Shown: positions 25,265 through 34,921, counted from the stretch's first letter. The stretch: DNA of 38,465 nt from Prevotella sp. (GCA_017460765.1 JAFUAK010000219.1:1-38465); one strand, 5' to 3'. Notes: generated by a model from the sequence alone, not told the origin. Translations and numbers: made by a program.

Positions 25265-26542
25265 TTATGAATATCTTTTAGGGTATCTAAGTAGGATCGA
25301 CAGCAGGGCGGCAATGCCCAGTGCGAAAGGATAATATAGGTAGGGCAGGATACTGATGGGATTCAGAGAGGCCAGTCCTGCTGCAATCAGCATCTGTGCG
25401 CCATAGGGAATCAGTCCCTGAACGGTGCAGGAAAAAGTGTCAAGGATAGAGGCACATTTCTTATTGTCTACCCCGTAACGGTCGCCGATCTGTTTCGCGA
25501 TACCACCCACGGTGAGGATGGCAACCGTGTTGTTGGCCGTGCAGACATCCACGAAGGATACCAAAGCAGCGATGCTGAACTCTGCACCCCGTTTGCCGCT
25601 GACGCGACGTGTGAGCAGTTTGATGATATAGTCGATACCGCCCTGCTGCCGGATCAGTTCCAGCATACCGCCTGCCATCATCGTCACGATAATCAGTTCC
25701 CCCATTGAGAGAATGCCTTCGCCCATGGCTCCGAACCATCCGTAGATGTCAAATGAACCTGTGAACAGACCAATGCAGCCGGTGAGAAGGATACCGAGGG
25801 TAAGTACTGCCATCACGTTCATTCCAAAGATGGCAGTGACGAGTACAGTAAGATAGGGGATTACTTTTACCCATTCTACATCAGGAATTAGTTGTGGTGC
25901 ATTCACCTCTGTGCCCATCAACAGGTATACAACAAGGATAACGAAAGCAGCGGGAGACACGATAAAGGCATTCACTCTGAATTTATCGCTCAGTCGGCAT
26001 CCTTGTGTCTGCGTTGCCATGATGGTGGTATCGGAGATAAAGGAGAGGTTGTCGCCGAAGAAAGAGCCGCCCACGATGATAGCCGTCATCAGGGCAATGT
26101 CTGTACCGGTCTCTGCGGCTACACCCGCTGCAATCGGAGTCAGGGCGGCAATAGTACCTACGCTTGTACCTATCGAGATAGAGATGAAACAGGCGGCAAG
26201 AAACATGCCTGCGAGAATCATCTGTGGCGGCAACAGACTCAGCGTCAGATTGACAGTGGCATCGATGCTGCCCATTGCCTTGGCAGAATGGGCGAAGGCT
26301 CCTGCCAATACAAAGATCCAGATCATCAGCATCATCTGCTCTGTGGCGGCGCCTCGGCTATAGGTGTTGATACGGCTCATCAATGGCTTGCCACTGCTGA
26401 TGATAATCGCATAGATACTCGATACCATGAATGCTACGGTGATGGGTATCTTGTAGAAGTCACCAGCAATCATGCTGGTGACTAAATAGAATGCGATAAA
26501 CACCATGAGTGGTGATAATGCGATGAGTCCTTTACTTTTCAC
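25265..26542 (-). CDS. NhaC-family Na+/H+ antiporter-type transporter
   Basis: Inner-membrane protein of 425 residues with about 11 hydrophobic segments. The family pattern is clear in GTSVGTIAALTPIAAGVA (about 124-141), IIVGGSFFGDNLSFISDTTIMATQTQG (about 155-180), and CTANNTVAILTVGGIAKQI near 335-355. The family exchanges Na+ for H+, or in some members organic anions. It starts with GTG at 26542, which lies inside a tandem AGTGAAR heptamer array, and follows uxaA by 24 bases. Placement after uxaA suggests either sodium or pH homeostasis during uronate growth or sugar-acid uptake; neither is shown by sequence. Confidence 0.85.
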   Translation of the reverse strand: MKSKGLIALSPLMVFIAFYLVTSMIAGDFYKIPITVAFMVSSIYAIIISSGKPLMSRINTYSRGAATEQMMLMIWIFVLAGAFAHSAKAMGSIDATVNLTLSLLPPQMILAGMFLAACFISISIGTSVGTIAALTPIAAGVAAETGTDIALMTAIIVGGSFFGDNLSFISDTTIMATQTQGCRLSDKFRVNAFIVSPAAFVILVVYLLMGTEVNAPQLIPDVEWVKVIPYLTVLVTAIFGMNVMAVLTLGILLTGCIGLFTGSFDIYGWFGAMGEGILSMGELIIVTMMAGGMLELIRQQGGIDYIIKLLTRRVSGKRGAEFSIAALVSFVDVCTANNTVAILTVGGIAKQIGDRYGVDNKKCASILDTFSCTVQGLIPYGAQMLIAAGLASLNPISILPYLYYPFALGIAALLSILLRYPKRYS

Positions 26543-26568
26543 TCTTCACTCTTCACTTTTCACTTCCT
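26534..26568 (-). repeat. Tandem 7-base repeat AGTGAAR at the nhaC start
   Basis: Read on the minus strand, five consecutive heptamers follow the uxaA stop: AGTGAAA, AGTGAAG, AGTGAAG, AGTGAAA, AGTAAAG. Each of the first four contains a GTG in a different reading frame; the fourth supplies the antiporter start codon. The unit is related to the ACTCTCC array at 35168-35195. Edges are approximate. Confidence 0.8.
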
Positions 26569-28060
26569 ACAGCGTGACCCCATTCTTGAAGATGGAGATC
26601 TCTCGGTAGTCGTTCTCTTCGTTCTTGGCGGGCTCTCCACTCGCTACACTAAGTACCTTGTCGATAAATTCCGGCACGAGTTCCTGCATCGTACGGCCTT
26701 CTACGAGTTGACCTGCGGAGAAATCAATCCAGTTTTTCTTGCGGCGGGCGAGGTCAGGATTGGTGGCAATCTTCATCGTAGGGACGAAAGTCCCGAAAGG
26801 CGTGCCGCGACCTGTGGTGAAGAGTACAAGGTGACAGCCGCATGAGGCGAGGGCCGTAGCGGCAACCAGGTCATTGCCTGGTGCCGACAACAGGTTCAGA
26901 CCGTTGTGCTGCAGGCGGTCGCCATATTCCATTACGCCGCTGACAGGAGCCTTACCGCACTTCTGGGTGCAGCCGAGGGCCTTGTCCTCAAGGGTGGAGA
27001 TGCCACCGGCCTTGTTGCCTGGACTGGGGTTCTCGCCCACGGGTTCTCCGTGAGAAAGGAAGTATTCCTTAAAATTATTAATCATGGAGACGGTCTGCTT
27101 GAAGAGTTCTTCTGTACGGCAACGGTTCATCAGGATGGTTTCTGCACCGAACATTTCAGGCACCTCTGTCAATACACTTGTGCCGCCTTGTGCTACAAGC
27201 CAGTCGCTGAATTCTCCAACGAGAGGGTTGGCCGTGATTCCGGAGAAACCATCTGAACCGCCACACTTCAGACCCACACGCAGTTTCGAAACGGGTACAT
27301 CTTCACGTCTGTCCTGCTTGGCAGTCTGATAGAGGCCGCGCAGTATTTCCATACCAGCCTCCATCTCGTCCTCCACTTTCTGGGTGATGAGCAATTTGAT
27401 ACGATCCTGGTCGTAGTCTCCGAGCATCTTCATAAAGTCATCGGGCTGGTTGTTCTCACAACCCAGGCTCAGCACGAGTACGGCTCCTGCATTAGGATGC
27501 AGGCAGATGTCACGGAGCACCTTACGAGTGTTCTCGTGGTCGCCGGAAAGTTGGGAACAGCCAAAGTTGTGATGCCAGGCATAGATGGCATCGACACCTT
27601 CTTCGTGGGTCTCTTTCTTCAGTTCCTTAACCAGGCGCTCTGCAATGCCGTTCACACAGCCTACGGTGGGTACGACCCAGATTTCATTGCGTACGCCAAC
27701 GTCACCATTCTTGCGAACATAACCCTTAAAGGTCCGGTTCTCATTCTTTATGCTAAGTTCTTCTTTGACAGGGTTATATGTGTATTGGAGCGTACCGGAG
27801 AGGTTGGTCTTCAGATTGTTTTCGTTTACCCAGTCTCCCGCCTTCAGATCCTCCTTGGCATGTCCGATAGGGTAGCCATATTTAATAATGTCAGTCCCCT
27901 TCGGCGCATCCTTGATGAGTACCTTATGCCCTGCGGGTGTGTCTTGATTCACAACGACTTGCTGGCCGTCAATCTCGATAATGTCTCCCTTCTTCTTCGG
28001 CTGCAGGCATACAACGACGCTGTCTGCCGGATTGATCTTTAAATAAGTAGTTTGTTCCAT
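26567..28060 (-). CDS. uxaA: Altronate dehydratase
   Basis: Dehydrates D-altronate to 2-keto-3-deoxygluconate in galacturonate catabolism. At 497 residues it is the complete form: an N-terminal SAF-like domain (about 1-95, with KVLIKDAPKGTDIIKYGYPIGHAKEDLKAGDWVNENNL) and a large C-terminal catalytic domain. Family motifs include GYVRKNGDVGVRNEIWVVPTVGC (about 113-135), WHHNFGCSQLSGDHENTR, LSLGCENNQP, LKCGGSDGFSGITANPLVG (about 269) and GCHLVLFTTGRGTPFG. Conserved cysteines are present for an Fe or Fe-S site. No promoter box is seen in the 29 bases before it, so it is probably co-transcribed with the regulator. Its product is the substrate of KdgK, encoded divergently at 29354. Confidence 0.95.
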   Translation of the reverse strand: MEQTTYLKINPADSVVVCLQPKKKGDIIEIDGQQVVVNQDTPAGHKVLIKDAPKGTDIIKYGYPIGHAKEDLKAGDWVNENNLKTNLSGTLQYTYNPVKEELSIKNENRTFKGYVRKNGDVGVRNEIWVVPTVGCVNGIAERLVKELKKETHEEGVDAIYAWHHNFGCSQLSGDHENTRKVLRDICLHPNAGAVLVLSLGCENNQPDDFMKMLGDYDQDRIKLLITQKVEDEMEAGMEILRGLYQTAKQDRREDVPVSKLRVGLKCGGSDGFSGITANPLVGEFSDWLVAQGGTSVLTEVPEMFGAETILMNRCRTEELFKQTVSMINNFKEYFLSHGEPVGENPSPGNKAGGISTLEDKALGCTQKCGKAPVSGVMEYGDRLQHNGLNLLSAPGNDLVAATALASCGCHLVLFTTGRGTPFGTFVPTMKIATNPDLARRKKNWIDFSAGQLVEGRTMQELVPEFIDKVLSVASGEPAKNEENDYREISIFKNGVTL

Positions 28061-28089
28061 TGTCTGTATTTGTTTTGTTTTAATTTCAA

Positions 28090-29157
28090 TCAGATGGCTG
28101 TCCTGCGGTAGAAGTCCACGTTCTCTTTAGTCAGGATCTCAATAGGCATGTAATTCACCGGATTCACCTCGCGCTTCATCACAATGGCGTTGAAGAGAGC
28201 GTCAACAGAAGCATATCCCTGTTGATAGGCATGCTGTGCGATCAGGAAGGAAATACTGCCTTGCCGCACACACTCTTCGTTCTTGGCGACCATGTCATAG
28301 CCCATGATTTGGATGTTGCGACGGTTGCTTTTCTGCAAGAACTCGCCTACGATATGTGCTTTGGAGTTAAAAGTGATGCAATGGTGCACGTTCGGATGCT
28401 CCTTGAAAAATTTCTCGAGGATACCGTCATAGTCCTTTTTCTCTTCGTCCAAGGGCAGATCCACCTCTATAATCTTAATGTCGGGATTGTGGTCCACCAT
28501 GTAGTGACGGAAGCCGGTCTCACGGTTGGCCTGCTGTTTTGATCCCACTTTGCCGTCGCGTGTCTGTTTCACGATAGCGATTTCTTTCTCTTTCCCTGCA
28601 ATGAGCATCAGCATCTTCGCTGCAAAATAGCCGCTGGCGAAAGAGTCCTGCCCAAAGAATGAGAGAGGTTTCAGGTCGGGCATATAGGAGTCGAGCAGCA
28701 CATAGGGAATCTGTCGCTCGGTCAGTTTCTCCGTGAAGCGGGCTGTCTGCTCCAGGGTGGTGGGCACGATGACGACACCGTCGATCTTGGCCGTAAAGAG
28801 TTCGCGAACCATCCTTGTAAAAGCGGCATTGTTGAAACGCTCGTAATACACGAACTTCAAGTTGATGCCGAAGTCGCGCCTGAACTCCGTGCACGCCTGC
28901 GCACCTTCCTCTATTTCATCCCAGTAGGCATCCTGCTCATGCTTGGGCAGAACAACATAGAAATTGTATGTCTTGTTGTAGGCGAGGGCAGAGGCGTACA
29001 TGTTCGGACGATAATCCAGTTCTTCAAGGGCCTTGTTCACTTTTTCCAAGGCTGATTTACTGACGTTGGGACGCTTGTGCAAAACACGGTCTACCGTACC
29101 TGTCGAAACACCTGCGCGGGCGGCAATGTCCTTGATGGTGATAATCTCTTTTGGCAT
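28090..29157 (-). CDS. LacI-family transcriptional regulator, probable uronate-pathway repressor
   Basis: DNA-binding regulator of 355 residues. The N-terminal HTH is complete: TIKDIAARAGVSTGTVDRVLHKRPNVS, followed by the hinge helix ALEELDYRPNMYASALA. A periplasmic-binding-protein-like sensor domain extends to the C-terminus. The frame reaches back to 29178, but the -7 box lies at 29176-29183 with a predicted start of transcription near 29169; I therefore use the ATG at 29157 (MPKEIITIKD). It lies 29 bases before uxaA and divergent from kdgK, so it probably controls both arms with a uronate-derived inducer (inference). The ligand cannot be identified. Confidence 0.92.
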   Translation of the reverse strand: MPKEIITIKDIAARAGVSTGTVDRVLHKRPNVSKSALEKVNKALEELDYRPNMYASALAYNKTYNFYVVLPKHEQDAYWDEIEEGAQACTEFRRDFGINLKFVYYERFNNAAFTRMVRELFTAKIDGVVIVPTTLEQTARFTEKLTERQIPYVLLDSYMPDLKPLSFFGQDSFASGYFAAKMLMLIAGKEKEIAIVKQTRDGKVGSKQQANRETGFRHYMVDHNPDIKIIEVDLPLDEEKKDYDGILEKFFKEHPNVHHCITFNSKAHIVGEFLQKSNRRNIQIMGYDMVAKNEECVRQGSISFLIAQHAYQQGYASVDALFNAIVMKREVNPVNYMPIEILTKENVDFYRRTAI

Positions 29158-29175
29158 AGTTTTGTGATTTTGCGG

Positions 29176-29183
29176 CAAAGGTA
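29176..29183 (-). promoter_or_regulatory. Promoter -7 box for the lacI-uxaA-nhaC unit
   Basis: The minus strand reads TACCTTTG then C, an exact -7 match. Its position decides the regulator start: the ATG at 29178 would lie within the promoter, so the ATG at 29157 is used. Confidence 0.65.
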
Positions 29184-29230
29184 CGAATAATTTCTGATAA
29201 ACCCAAACGTATAACCAAAATATTGTGTGC

Positions 29231-29242
29231 GAAATCGTTTCC
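29231..29242. promoter_or_regulatory. Possible operator in the lacI-kdgK intergenic region
   Basis: GAAATCGTTTCC has matching GAAA and TTTC arms around TCG, resembling LacI-family sites with a central CG. Symmetry about the CG itself is imperfect. It lies between the two divergent promoters, where a shared operator would be expected. Confidence 0.25.
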
Positions 29243-29273
29243 GTAAGTTTTTTGCCTTAAAACCTCTTAAATA

Positions 29274-29305
29274 TTTGCAGGTCTCGAAAAATGTTCCTAT
29301 CTTTG
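29274..29305 (+). promoter_or_regulatory. kdgK-eda promoter (-33 TTTG, -7 TATCTTTG)
   Basis: TTTG at 29274-29277 and TATCTTTG at 29298-29305 are 20 bases apart, a good Bacteroidetes promoter. Transcription would start near 29312, giving a leader of about 40 bases. Confidence 0.78.
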
Positions 29306-29353
29306 TGCTCGCAAACGAAAAAAATGTCAAATCTATAATTAAAATCAAAATCA

Positions 29354-30376
29354 ATGGCAAAAATCGTAACATTGGGCGAGATCATGCTTCGCCTGTCGCC
29401 TCAGGGCAACGACCGTTTTATTCAGAGTGAGTCATTCCGCATCATCCCTGGTGGTGGTGAGGCTAACGTTGCTATCTCAGTAGCCAACTATGGTCACGAA
29501 GCCTATTTCGTGTCAAAGTTGCCAAAGCATGAGATTGGTCAGATTGCTGTCAATGCCCTGCGTCGCTATGGTGTCAATACAGAGTTTGTGGCTCGCGGTG
29601 GCGATCGCGTGGGTCTCTACTATGCTGAGACAGGTGCTTCGATGCGTCCTTCGAAGGTGATCTACGACCGCGCTCACAGTTCTATCGCTGAGGCTGATCC
29701 TTCTGATTTCGACTTCGATAAGATTATGGAGGGTGCTGCCTGGTTCCACTGGAGTGGCATCACACCTGCTATCTCTGACAAGGCTGCTGAATTGACAAAG
29801 TTGGCTTGTGAGGCAGCCAAGCGTCACGGCGTGACCGTGTCTGTCGACCTGAATTTCCGCAAGAAACTGTGGACAAGTGAGAAGGCTATTTCCATCATGC
29901 GCCCGCTGATGCAGTATGTTGATGTCTGCATCGGTAACGAGGAGGATGCTGAACTCTGCCTTGGCTTTAAGCCCGATGCTGACGTTGAGGGTGGCCAGAC
30001 GGATGCTGCCGGCTACGAGGGCATCTTCAAGCAGATGATGAAGGAGTTCGGCTTTAAGTATGTCGTCTCTACGCTCCGCGAAAGTTATAGCGCTACGTTC
30101 AACGGCTGGAAGGCCCTGATCTATGACGGCAAGGAGTTCTATCAGTCGAAGCGTTATGAGATCAACCCGATTATCGACCGCGTTGGTGGCGGTGACTCGT
30201 TCTCTGGTGGCCTGATTCATGGTCTGCTCACGAAGCCGACACAGGGCGAGGCCCTCGAGTTCGCAGTGGCTGCTTCTGCCCTTAAGCACACCATCAATGG
30301 TGACTTCAACCTGGTGAGCGTCGACGAGGTGGAGAGCCTTGCTGGCGGTAATGCTAACGGACGTGTACAGAGATAA
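29354..30376 (+). CDS. kdgK: 2-keto-3-deoxygluconate kinase
   Basis: PfkB-family sugar kinase of 340 residues that phosphorylates KDG to KDPG. The opening KIVTLGEIMLRLSPQGNDRF and the N-terminal PfkB signature PGGGEANVAISVANYG (about 32-47) are typical. The C-terminal signature is DRVGGGDSFSGGLIHGLL (about 274-291), containing the catalytic base D281. It has its own promoter, lies divergent from the lacI-uxaA unit, and is 33 bases upstream of eda; the two form the lower arm of the hexuronate pathway. Other PfkB specificities are possible in principle, but the neighbours make KDG very likely. Confidence 0.95.
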   Translation: MAKIVTLGEIMLRLSPQGNDRFIQSESFRIIPGGGEANVAISVANYGHEAYFVSKLPKHEIGQIAVNALRRYGVNTEFVARGGDRVGLYYAETGASMRPSKVIYDRAHSSIAEADPSDFDFDKIMEGAAWFHWSGITPAISDKAAELTKLACEAAKRHGVTVSVDLNFRKKLWTSEKAISIMRPLMQYVDVCIGNEEDAELCLGFKPDADVEGGQTDAAGYEGIFKQMMKEFGFKYVVSTLRESYSATFNGWKALIYDGKEFYQSKRYEINPIIDRVGGGDSFSGGLIHGLLTKPTQGEALEFAVAASALKHTINGDFNLVSVDEVESLAGGNANGRVQR

Positions 30377-30409
30377 TTAAGAGTTTAGAACTTTGAATTA
30401 AAAGATTTC

Positions 30410-31078
30410 ATGGCAAAGTTTGATAAGATAGCCGTACTGAAGAAAATCGGCGATACGGGTATGGTTCCCGTTTTCTATCACAAGGACCTGGAGACCTGTA
30501 AGAATGTGGTGAAGGCCTGTTATGAAGGCGGTGTGCGCGCTTTCGAGTTTACTAATCGTGGCGATTTCGCCCAGGAGATCTTCGGCGAGTTGGTGAAGTG
30601 GGCTGATAAGGAGTGCCCCGAACTTGCCCTGGGTATCGGCTCTATTGTCGACGCCCCCACGGCAGCGATGTACATCCAGTTGGGTGCCTGCTTCGTCGTA
30701 GGTCCGCTGCTCAATCCTGACATTGCTCCCGTCTGCAACCGTCGTCTTGTTCCCTACTGCCCTGGCTGTATGACTGTCTCTGAGATTGGTAAGGCCCAGG
30801 AACTGGGTTGCGACCTGACGAAGGTGTTCCCCGGCGACGTAGTCGGTCCTAACATGGTGAAGGGCCTGAAGGCTCCTATGCCTTGGTCGAAGATCATGGT
30901 CACTGGTGGTGTCGCTCCTGAGGAGGAGAATCTGCTGAAGTGGTTCAAGGCCGGTGTCTATTGTGTCGGCATGGGTTCCAAACTGTTCCCCTCTGACAAG
31001 GTGAAGGCTGGCGACTGGCAGTATGTCACAGACAAGTGCAAGGAGGCACTCGGTTATGTGGCTAAGGCTCGCGCTTAA
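30410..31078 (+). CDS. eda: KDPG / 4-hydroxy-2-oxoglutarate aldolase
   Basis: Class I aldolase of 222 residues that cleaves KDPG to pyruvate and glyceraldehyde 3-phosphate. Active-site segments are visible: [14 protein letters not shown] with E46 and R50, [20 protein letters not shown] (about 114-133), and the Schiff-base lysine in LTKVFPGD (K138). [19 protein letters not shown] is the strand and loop that precede the phosphate site. It follows kdgK by 33 bases. The last 23 bases overlap the start of the sensor kinase gene in another frame, so the two are probably transcribed together. Confidence 0.96.
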   Translation: MAKFDKIAVLKKIGDTGMVPVFYHKDLETCKNVVKACYEGGVRAFEFTNRGDFAQEIFGELVKWADKECPELALGIGSIVDAPTAAMYIQLGACFVVGPLLNPDIAPVCNRRLVPYCPGCMTVSEIGKAQELGCDLTKVFPGDVVGPNMVKGLKAPMPWSKIMVTGGVAPEEENLLKWFKAGVYCVGMGSKLFPSDKVKAGDWQYVTDKCKEALGYVAKARA

Positions 31079-34000
31079 CTTCTCTATATTAATTCTGATA
31101 TCAGCTTGTTCATCGTCCGATAAGGCAGCGGTGGACAAGCTGAATTCACTTTCTTATGCCTATCATTATACGGATATCGACAGTACCCGCCACTATGCCC
31201 TGCAGGCCTATGACCTGTCGGAAGACTATCGTGCGGGTAGGGCAGAGGCGCTTAATAACCTCGCCTTTGTCCACATCGTACGCATGGAGTACGATGAGGC
31301 AGAAAAGTTGTTGGCAGAGGTGACCGAGATAACCGACAACCAGACGGAACTCTTTGTGTCCTATGTCCAGCAGATGCGTCTCTGCCAACGCCGTTCCAAG
31401 AACCGTGAGTTCCATGAATTCCGTGAATTGGCCGATCGTGCCATGCACAGAATCCATGAGGAACGCAGTCAACTCTCGCCGCGTAACGTTTGGCGCCTGC
31501 GCTATGCAGAGACGGAATATGCCATCGTCAATTCCACCTATTATTATTATGTGGGTCTCGAGCGCCAGTCGATTGAGGCGCTGCTGGCTGTCGATCCTAA
31601 TGAGATTCAGCGTGATACGGCCCAATACCTCAACTATCTCTATAATATCGGTGCCGGTGGTATTATCACGGAGGGCACACAGCAGGAGATCAACCAGCAA
31701 GAGTTCGACCACCTGATGCGCTGTTTCCTGCTGGCACGCCAGGGTAACTATCCCTATTTCGCGGCAAATGCCCTTGAGGCCCTCTCCGAACATCTGATGG
31801 ACTCCGTCTGGCGTTCACAACTCCTGGCTGACAATATGCCTGCCATGAAATTCATTAATCCAGAGGGCGTTGACGAGGAAATGCTCGCAGGGTGGTTAGC
31901 TGAGAATGCGCTGTTCCTTTTTGAAGACTATGGTGATGTTTATCAGATTGCGGGTGCCTACCGCACGCTGGCCTCTTGTTTCCGCCAGATTGGCGACTAT
32001 GACTCGGCTCTCTACAACCTCGAACAGGCATTGTCTGACTCTGCCATTAACCAGGCTCCCGACCTGGTGGCGAGCATCCGCGAGCAACTCAGCGTGGCCT
32101 ATGCCGCTATCGATGACAAGCCCCAGAGCGACTACAACCGCAACCTCTATCTCGACCTGCAGGAGACTACCCGTCAGGATCGTCAGTTGGAGGCGCGCGC
32201 CTCTCAGTACGAAAAGACGTCCCGGCAACTCAACCTGATGCTTGCGGCGGTTGTGGCTGCCATCATTCTGCTGCTCTTCTCGCTGTGGCTCTTCAACCAT
32301 CTGAACAGGAAGCAGACAAAGCCTGCAGAAGACGACGATCTCCTGGAGCAGCGCACGGAGGAACTGGCGGCTTTGAGGCTGAGGGTAGAGAACAGCGAAC
32401 GACTCAACCTGGAGCAGCGGGCCAAGGTGTCGCTGGTGAATGCCGTTACGCCCTTTATCGACCGCATGATCCACGAGGTGCGCAAGCCCGATGGCGGTAA
32501 TTTAGAATATGTTCGCGAACTGACGGATCAGATCAATGCCTACAACGATGTGCTCACCCATTGGATCCAGTTGCGCCAGGGTGAACTGAACCTGAAGATA
32601 GAGAGTTTCCCGTTGCAGCAGTTGTTCGACCTGATCCACAAGGGCAAAAAATCGTTCCAGATGAAGGGTGTCGATCTCGTGGTGGATTCTACGGATACGG
32701 TCGTGAAGGCCGACCCCGCCCTGACGCTCTTCATGATTAATACGCTGGCCGACAATGCCCGCAAGTTCACCCAGAAAGACGGGCAAGTGCACGTCTCCGC
32801 CACGCAGGCAGACCATTACGTGGAGATAGCCGTGGAGGATACTGGTGAGGGCATGACGCCGGATCAACTCGCCCACCTCTTCGAGGCAAAGCCCATCCGT
32901 GATGGTCACGGCTTCGGTCTGCTCAACTGCAAGGGCATCATCGAGAAGTATCGCAAGATCAGCCAGATATTCTCCGTCTGTGCCATTGGTGCCACGAGCA
33001 CGCTGGGCAAGGGCAGCCGCCTTTTCTTCCGCCTGCCTGTCGGCAAGGCACTCGGCTACTGGTTGCTGGCTCTCGGCCTATGGCCGATAACTGCCAACAG
33101 CCAAGACCCTTTGGCCCGCGCCAATGCCTATGCCGACTCTGCCTACTTCTCGAACATTGTCGGCCACTATGAGCGCACGCTGCTTTTCGCAGACTCCTGC
33201 CGCTATTTCCTGAATCAGCATTATCAGGCGCTCTGTCCCGACGGCCATCACACAATGCTGCCCATCGGCAACCTATCGCTCACGGCACCGGAGATCAAGT
33301 GGTACCACGACAGCCTCAAGACCAACTACCACGTGATCCTCGACATCCGCAATGAGAGCGCGGTTGCTGCGCTGGCCCTGCATCAATGGGACCTCTACGC
33401 CTATAACAACCGCATTTATACCCAACTCTTCAAGGAAATGTCGGCTGACAACTCCTTGGGCGACTATTGCCGGGCCATGCAGCAGTCTCAGACGAACAAG
33501 ACCATTGCCGTCATCCTGCTCATCCTGCTCCTGATGTCCATTGTGCCGGCCTACTATCTGCTCTATTACCGTCATCGCCTCTACGAACGCTTCGTCAAGG
33601 ACCAGGAGCGGAAGACCGACCTCGAACTGCTTGGGGACGAACTGCGACGCGAGGAACTGGAGAACAACAAACTCCACGTCTCCAATGCCGTGCTCGACAA
33701 CTGCCTCTCCACCCTGAAGCACGAGACGATGTACTATCCCAGCCGTATCCGGCAGTTGCTCGATGCAGGCGATGTGGAGTCGCTGGGCGAGGTCACCGAC
33801 TACTATCGCGAACTCTACGGCATCCTCAGTCAGCAGGCCATGCACGAGGTGGACCGCGCCAGACTCCACCTGAAGCCGCTCGACCACCAGATACTGGGCG
33901 ACGAGAACCTGCTCCGCTATCTCTTCGAGATCCTGCGCAAGCAGTCGGGTGGCAAGAAACTGGAGAAGATTTACAGTCAGAAGACTGACCAATATATAGA

Positions 34001-34220
34001 GGTACGCGTACCGATGCCGCAACTTCATCTGACGGAAGAGCAGGCTAATGACCTCTTTACGCCCTCCAATGCACATATCCCTTATCTCATCTGCCGTCAG
34101 ATCGTGAGGGATCATGGCGAGGCCACCAACCGTCGCGGTTGCGGCATCTATGCCACCAAGACTGACGAAACCATCAATATGATAATAACATTACCACGCA
34201 TATGGAAAACTTCAAGGTAA
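31056..34220 (+). CDS. Tandem (double) sensor histidine kinase, second kinase degenerate
   Basis: Protein of 1054 residues with two sensor-kinase modules. Module 1: lipobox-like LISAC (about 18), a helical TPR-like sensor to about 385, membrane helix 392-418, DHp-like segment with H473 in MIHEVRK, and a HATPase domain with N-box [11 protein letters not shown] (about 560), DTGEGM from D595, and GFGLLNCKG. Module 2: signal-like hydrophobic helix 663-682, a second extracytoplasmic helical region, membrane helix about 816-840, H889 in [10 protein letters not shown], then a domain without a recognisable N-box asparagine or DxGxG, so probably unable to bind ATP normally. I recall this as the DUF5112/DUF5113 arrangement of Bacteroidetes. 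ATG 31056 is chosen because it precedes the signal peptide directly. It overlaps eda by 23 bases and the regulator by 19. Confidence 0.88.
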   Translation: MWLRLALNFSILILISACSSSDKAAVDKLNSLSYAYHYTDIDSTRHYALQAYDLSEDYRAGRAEALNNLAFVHIVRMEYDEAEKLLAEVTEITDNQTELFVSYVQQMRLCQRRSKNREFHEFRELADRAMHRIHEERSQLSPRNVWRLRYAETEYAIVNSTYYYYVGLERQSIEALLAVDPNEIQRDTAQYLNYLYNIGAGGIITEGTQQEINQQEFDHLMRCFLLARQGNYPYFAANALEALSEHLMDSVWRSQLLADNMPAMKFINPEGVDEEMLAGWLAENALFLFEDYGDVYQIAGAYRTLASCFRQIGDYDSALYNLEQALSDSAINQAPDLVASIREQLSVAYAAIDDKPQSDYNRNLYLDLQETTRQDRQLEARASQYEKTSRQLNLMLAAVVAAIILLLFSLWLFNHLNRKQTKPAEDDDLLEQRTEELAALRLRVENSERLNLEQRAKVSLVNAVTPFIDRMIHEVRKPDGGNLEYVRELTDQINAYNDVLTHWIQLRQGELNLKIESFPLQQLFDLIHKGKKSFQMKGVDLVVDSTDTVVKADPALTLFMINTLADNARKFTQKDGQVHVSATQADHYVEIAVEDTGEGMTPDQLAHLFEAKPIRDGHGFGLLNCKGIIEKYRKISQIFSVCAIGATSTLGKGSRLFFRLPVGKALGYWLLALGLWPITANSQDPLARANAYADSAYFSNIVGHYERTLLFADSCRYFLNQHYQALCPDGHHTMLPIGNLSLTAPEIKWYHDSLKTNYHVILDIRNESAVAALALHQWDLYAYNNRIYTQLFKEMSADNSLGDYCRAMQQSQTNKTIAVILLILLLMSIVPAYYLLYYRHRLYERFVKDQERKTDLELLGDELRREELENNKLHVSNAVLDNCLSTLKHETMYYPSRIRQLLDAGDVESLGEVTDYYRELYGILSQQAMHEVDRARLHLKPLDHQILGDENLLRYLFEILRKQSGGKKLEKIYSQKTDQYIEVRVPMPQLHLTEEQANDLFTPSNAHIPYLICRQIVRDHGEATNRRGCGIYATKTDETINMIITLPRIWKTSR

Positions 34221-34921
34221 TCATCGTAGAGGACGTGCCCCTCGAACTCAAAGGCACACTGGGTATCATCCGCTCTGACATCCCTGAAGCGGAAGTGATC
34301 GGAACGGCAGAGAACGAACAGGCCTACTGGCGTCTGCTGAAGCAGCAGAAGCCCGACCTCGTACTGCTCGACCTCGGACTGGGCGGCTCTACCACCGTGG
34401 GCGTGGAGATTTGTCGCCACACGAAGGAACTCCACCGTGATGTGAAGGTGCTTATCTTCACGGGTGAGATCCTCAACGAGAAACTCTGGGTCGACGTGCT
34501 TGATGCCGGAGCCGACGGCATCATCCTGAAGACGGGTGAACTGCTCACGCGACGCGATGTATCCGCCGTGATGGATGGCAAGCAACTGGTGTTCAATGAG
34601 CCTATCCTCGAGAAAATCGTGGAGCGCTTCAAGGCGGCCGTCAGCGGACAACTCGTGAAGCAGGAGGCTCTGGTGAACTACGAGATCGACGAATACGACG
34701 AGCGTTTCCTGCGCCACCTCGCCCTCGGCTACACCAAGGAGCAGATCACCAACCTGCGCGGCATGCCCTTCGGCGTGAAGAGCCTCGAGAAGCGTCAGAA
34801 CGAACTCATCCAGAAACTCTTCCCAGAGGGCAGTAGTGGTATCAACGCCACGCGCCTCGTAGTCCGTGCCCTCGAACTCCGCGTCCTCGACATCGATAAC
34901 CTCGAACCCGATGATGAATAG
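34202..34921 (+). CDS. Response regulator with receiver and HTH-like output domain
   Basis: Cytoplasmic response regulator of 239 residues, the obvious partner of the tandem kinase whose gene it overlaps by 19 bases. The receiver domain (about 1-125) has all key residues: acidic pair E10-D11, phospho-acceptor D57 in LVLLDLGLGG, T87 in IFTGE, and K110 in IILKTGE. The C-terminal part (about 160-215) has a LuxR-like HTH pattern: FLRHLALGYTKEQI, then GVKSLEKRQNELIQKLF. It is therefore probably a DNA-binding regulator; target genes are unknown, with the adjacent membrane protein and kdgK-eda as candidates (inference). Confidence 0.9.
   Translation: MENFKVIIVEDVPLELKGTLGIIRSDIPEAEVIGTAENEQAYWRLLKQQKPDLVLLDLGLGGSTTVGVEICRHTKELHRDVKVLIFTGEILNEKLWVDVLDAGADGIILKTGELLTRRDVSAVMDGKQLVFNEPILEKIVERFKAAVSGQLVKQEALVNYEIDEYDERFLRHLALGYTKEQITNLRGMPFGVKSLEKRQNELIQKLFPEGSSGINATRLVVRALELRVLDIDNLEPDDE

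Noticed and set aside
33273..34115. Minus-strand open frame of 280 codons inside the tandem kinase gene
   Set aside because: Antisense shadow in a GC-richer stretch with few chance stops; no promoter and no recognisable domain.
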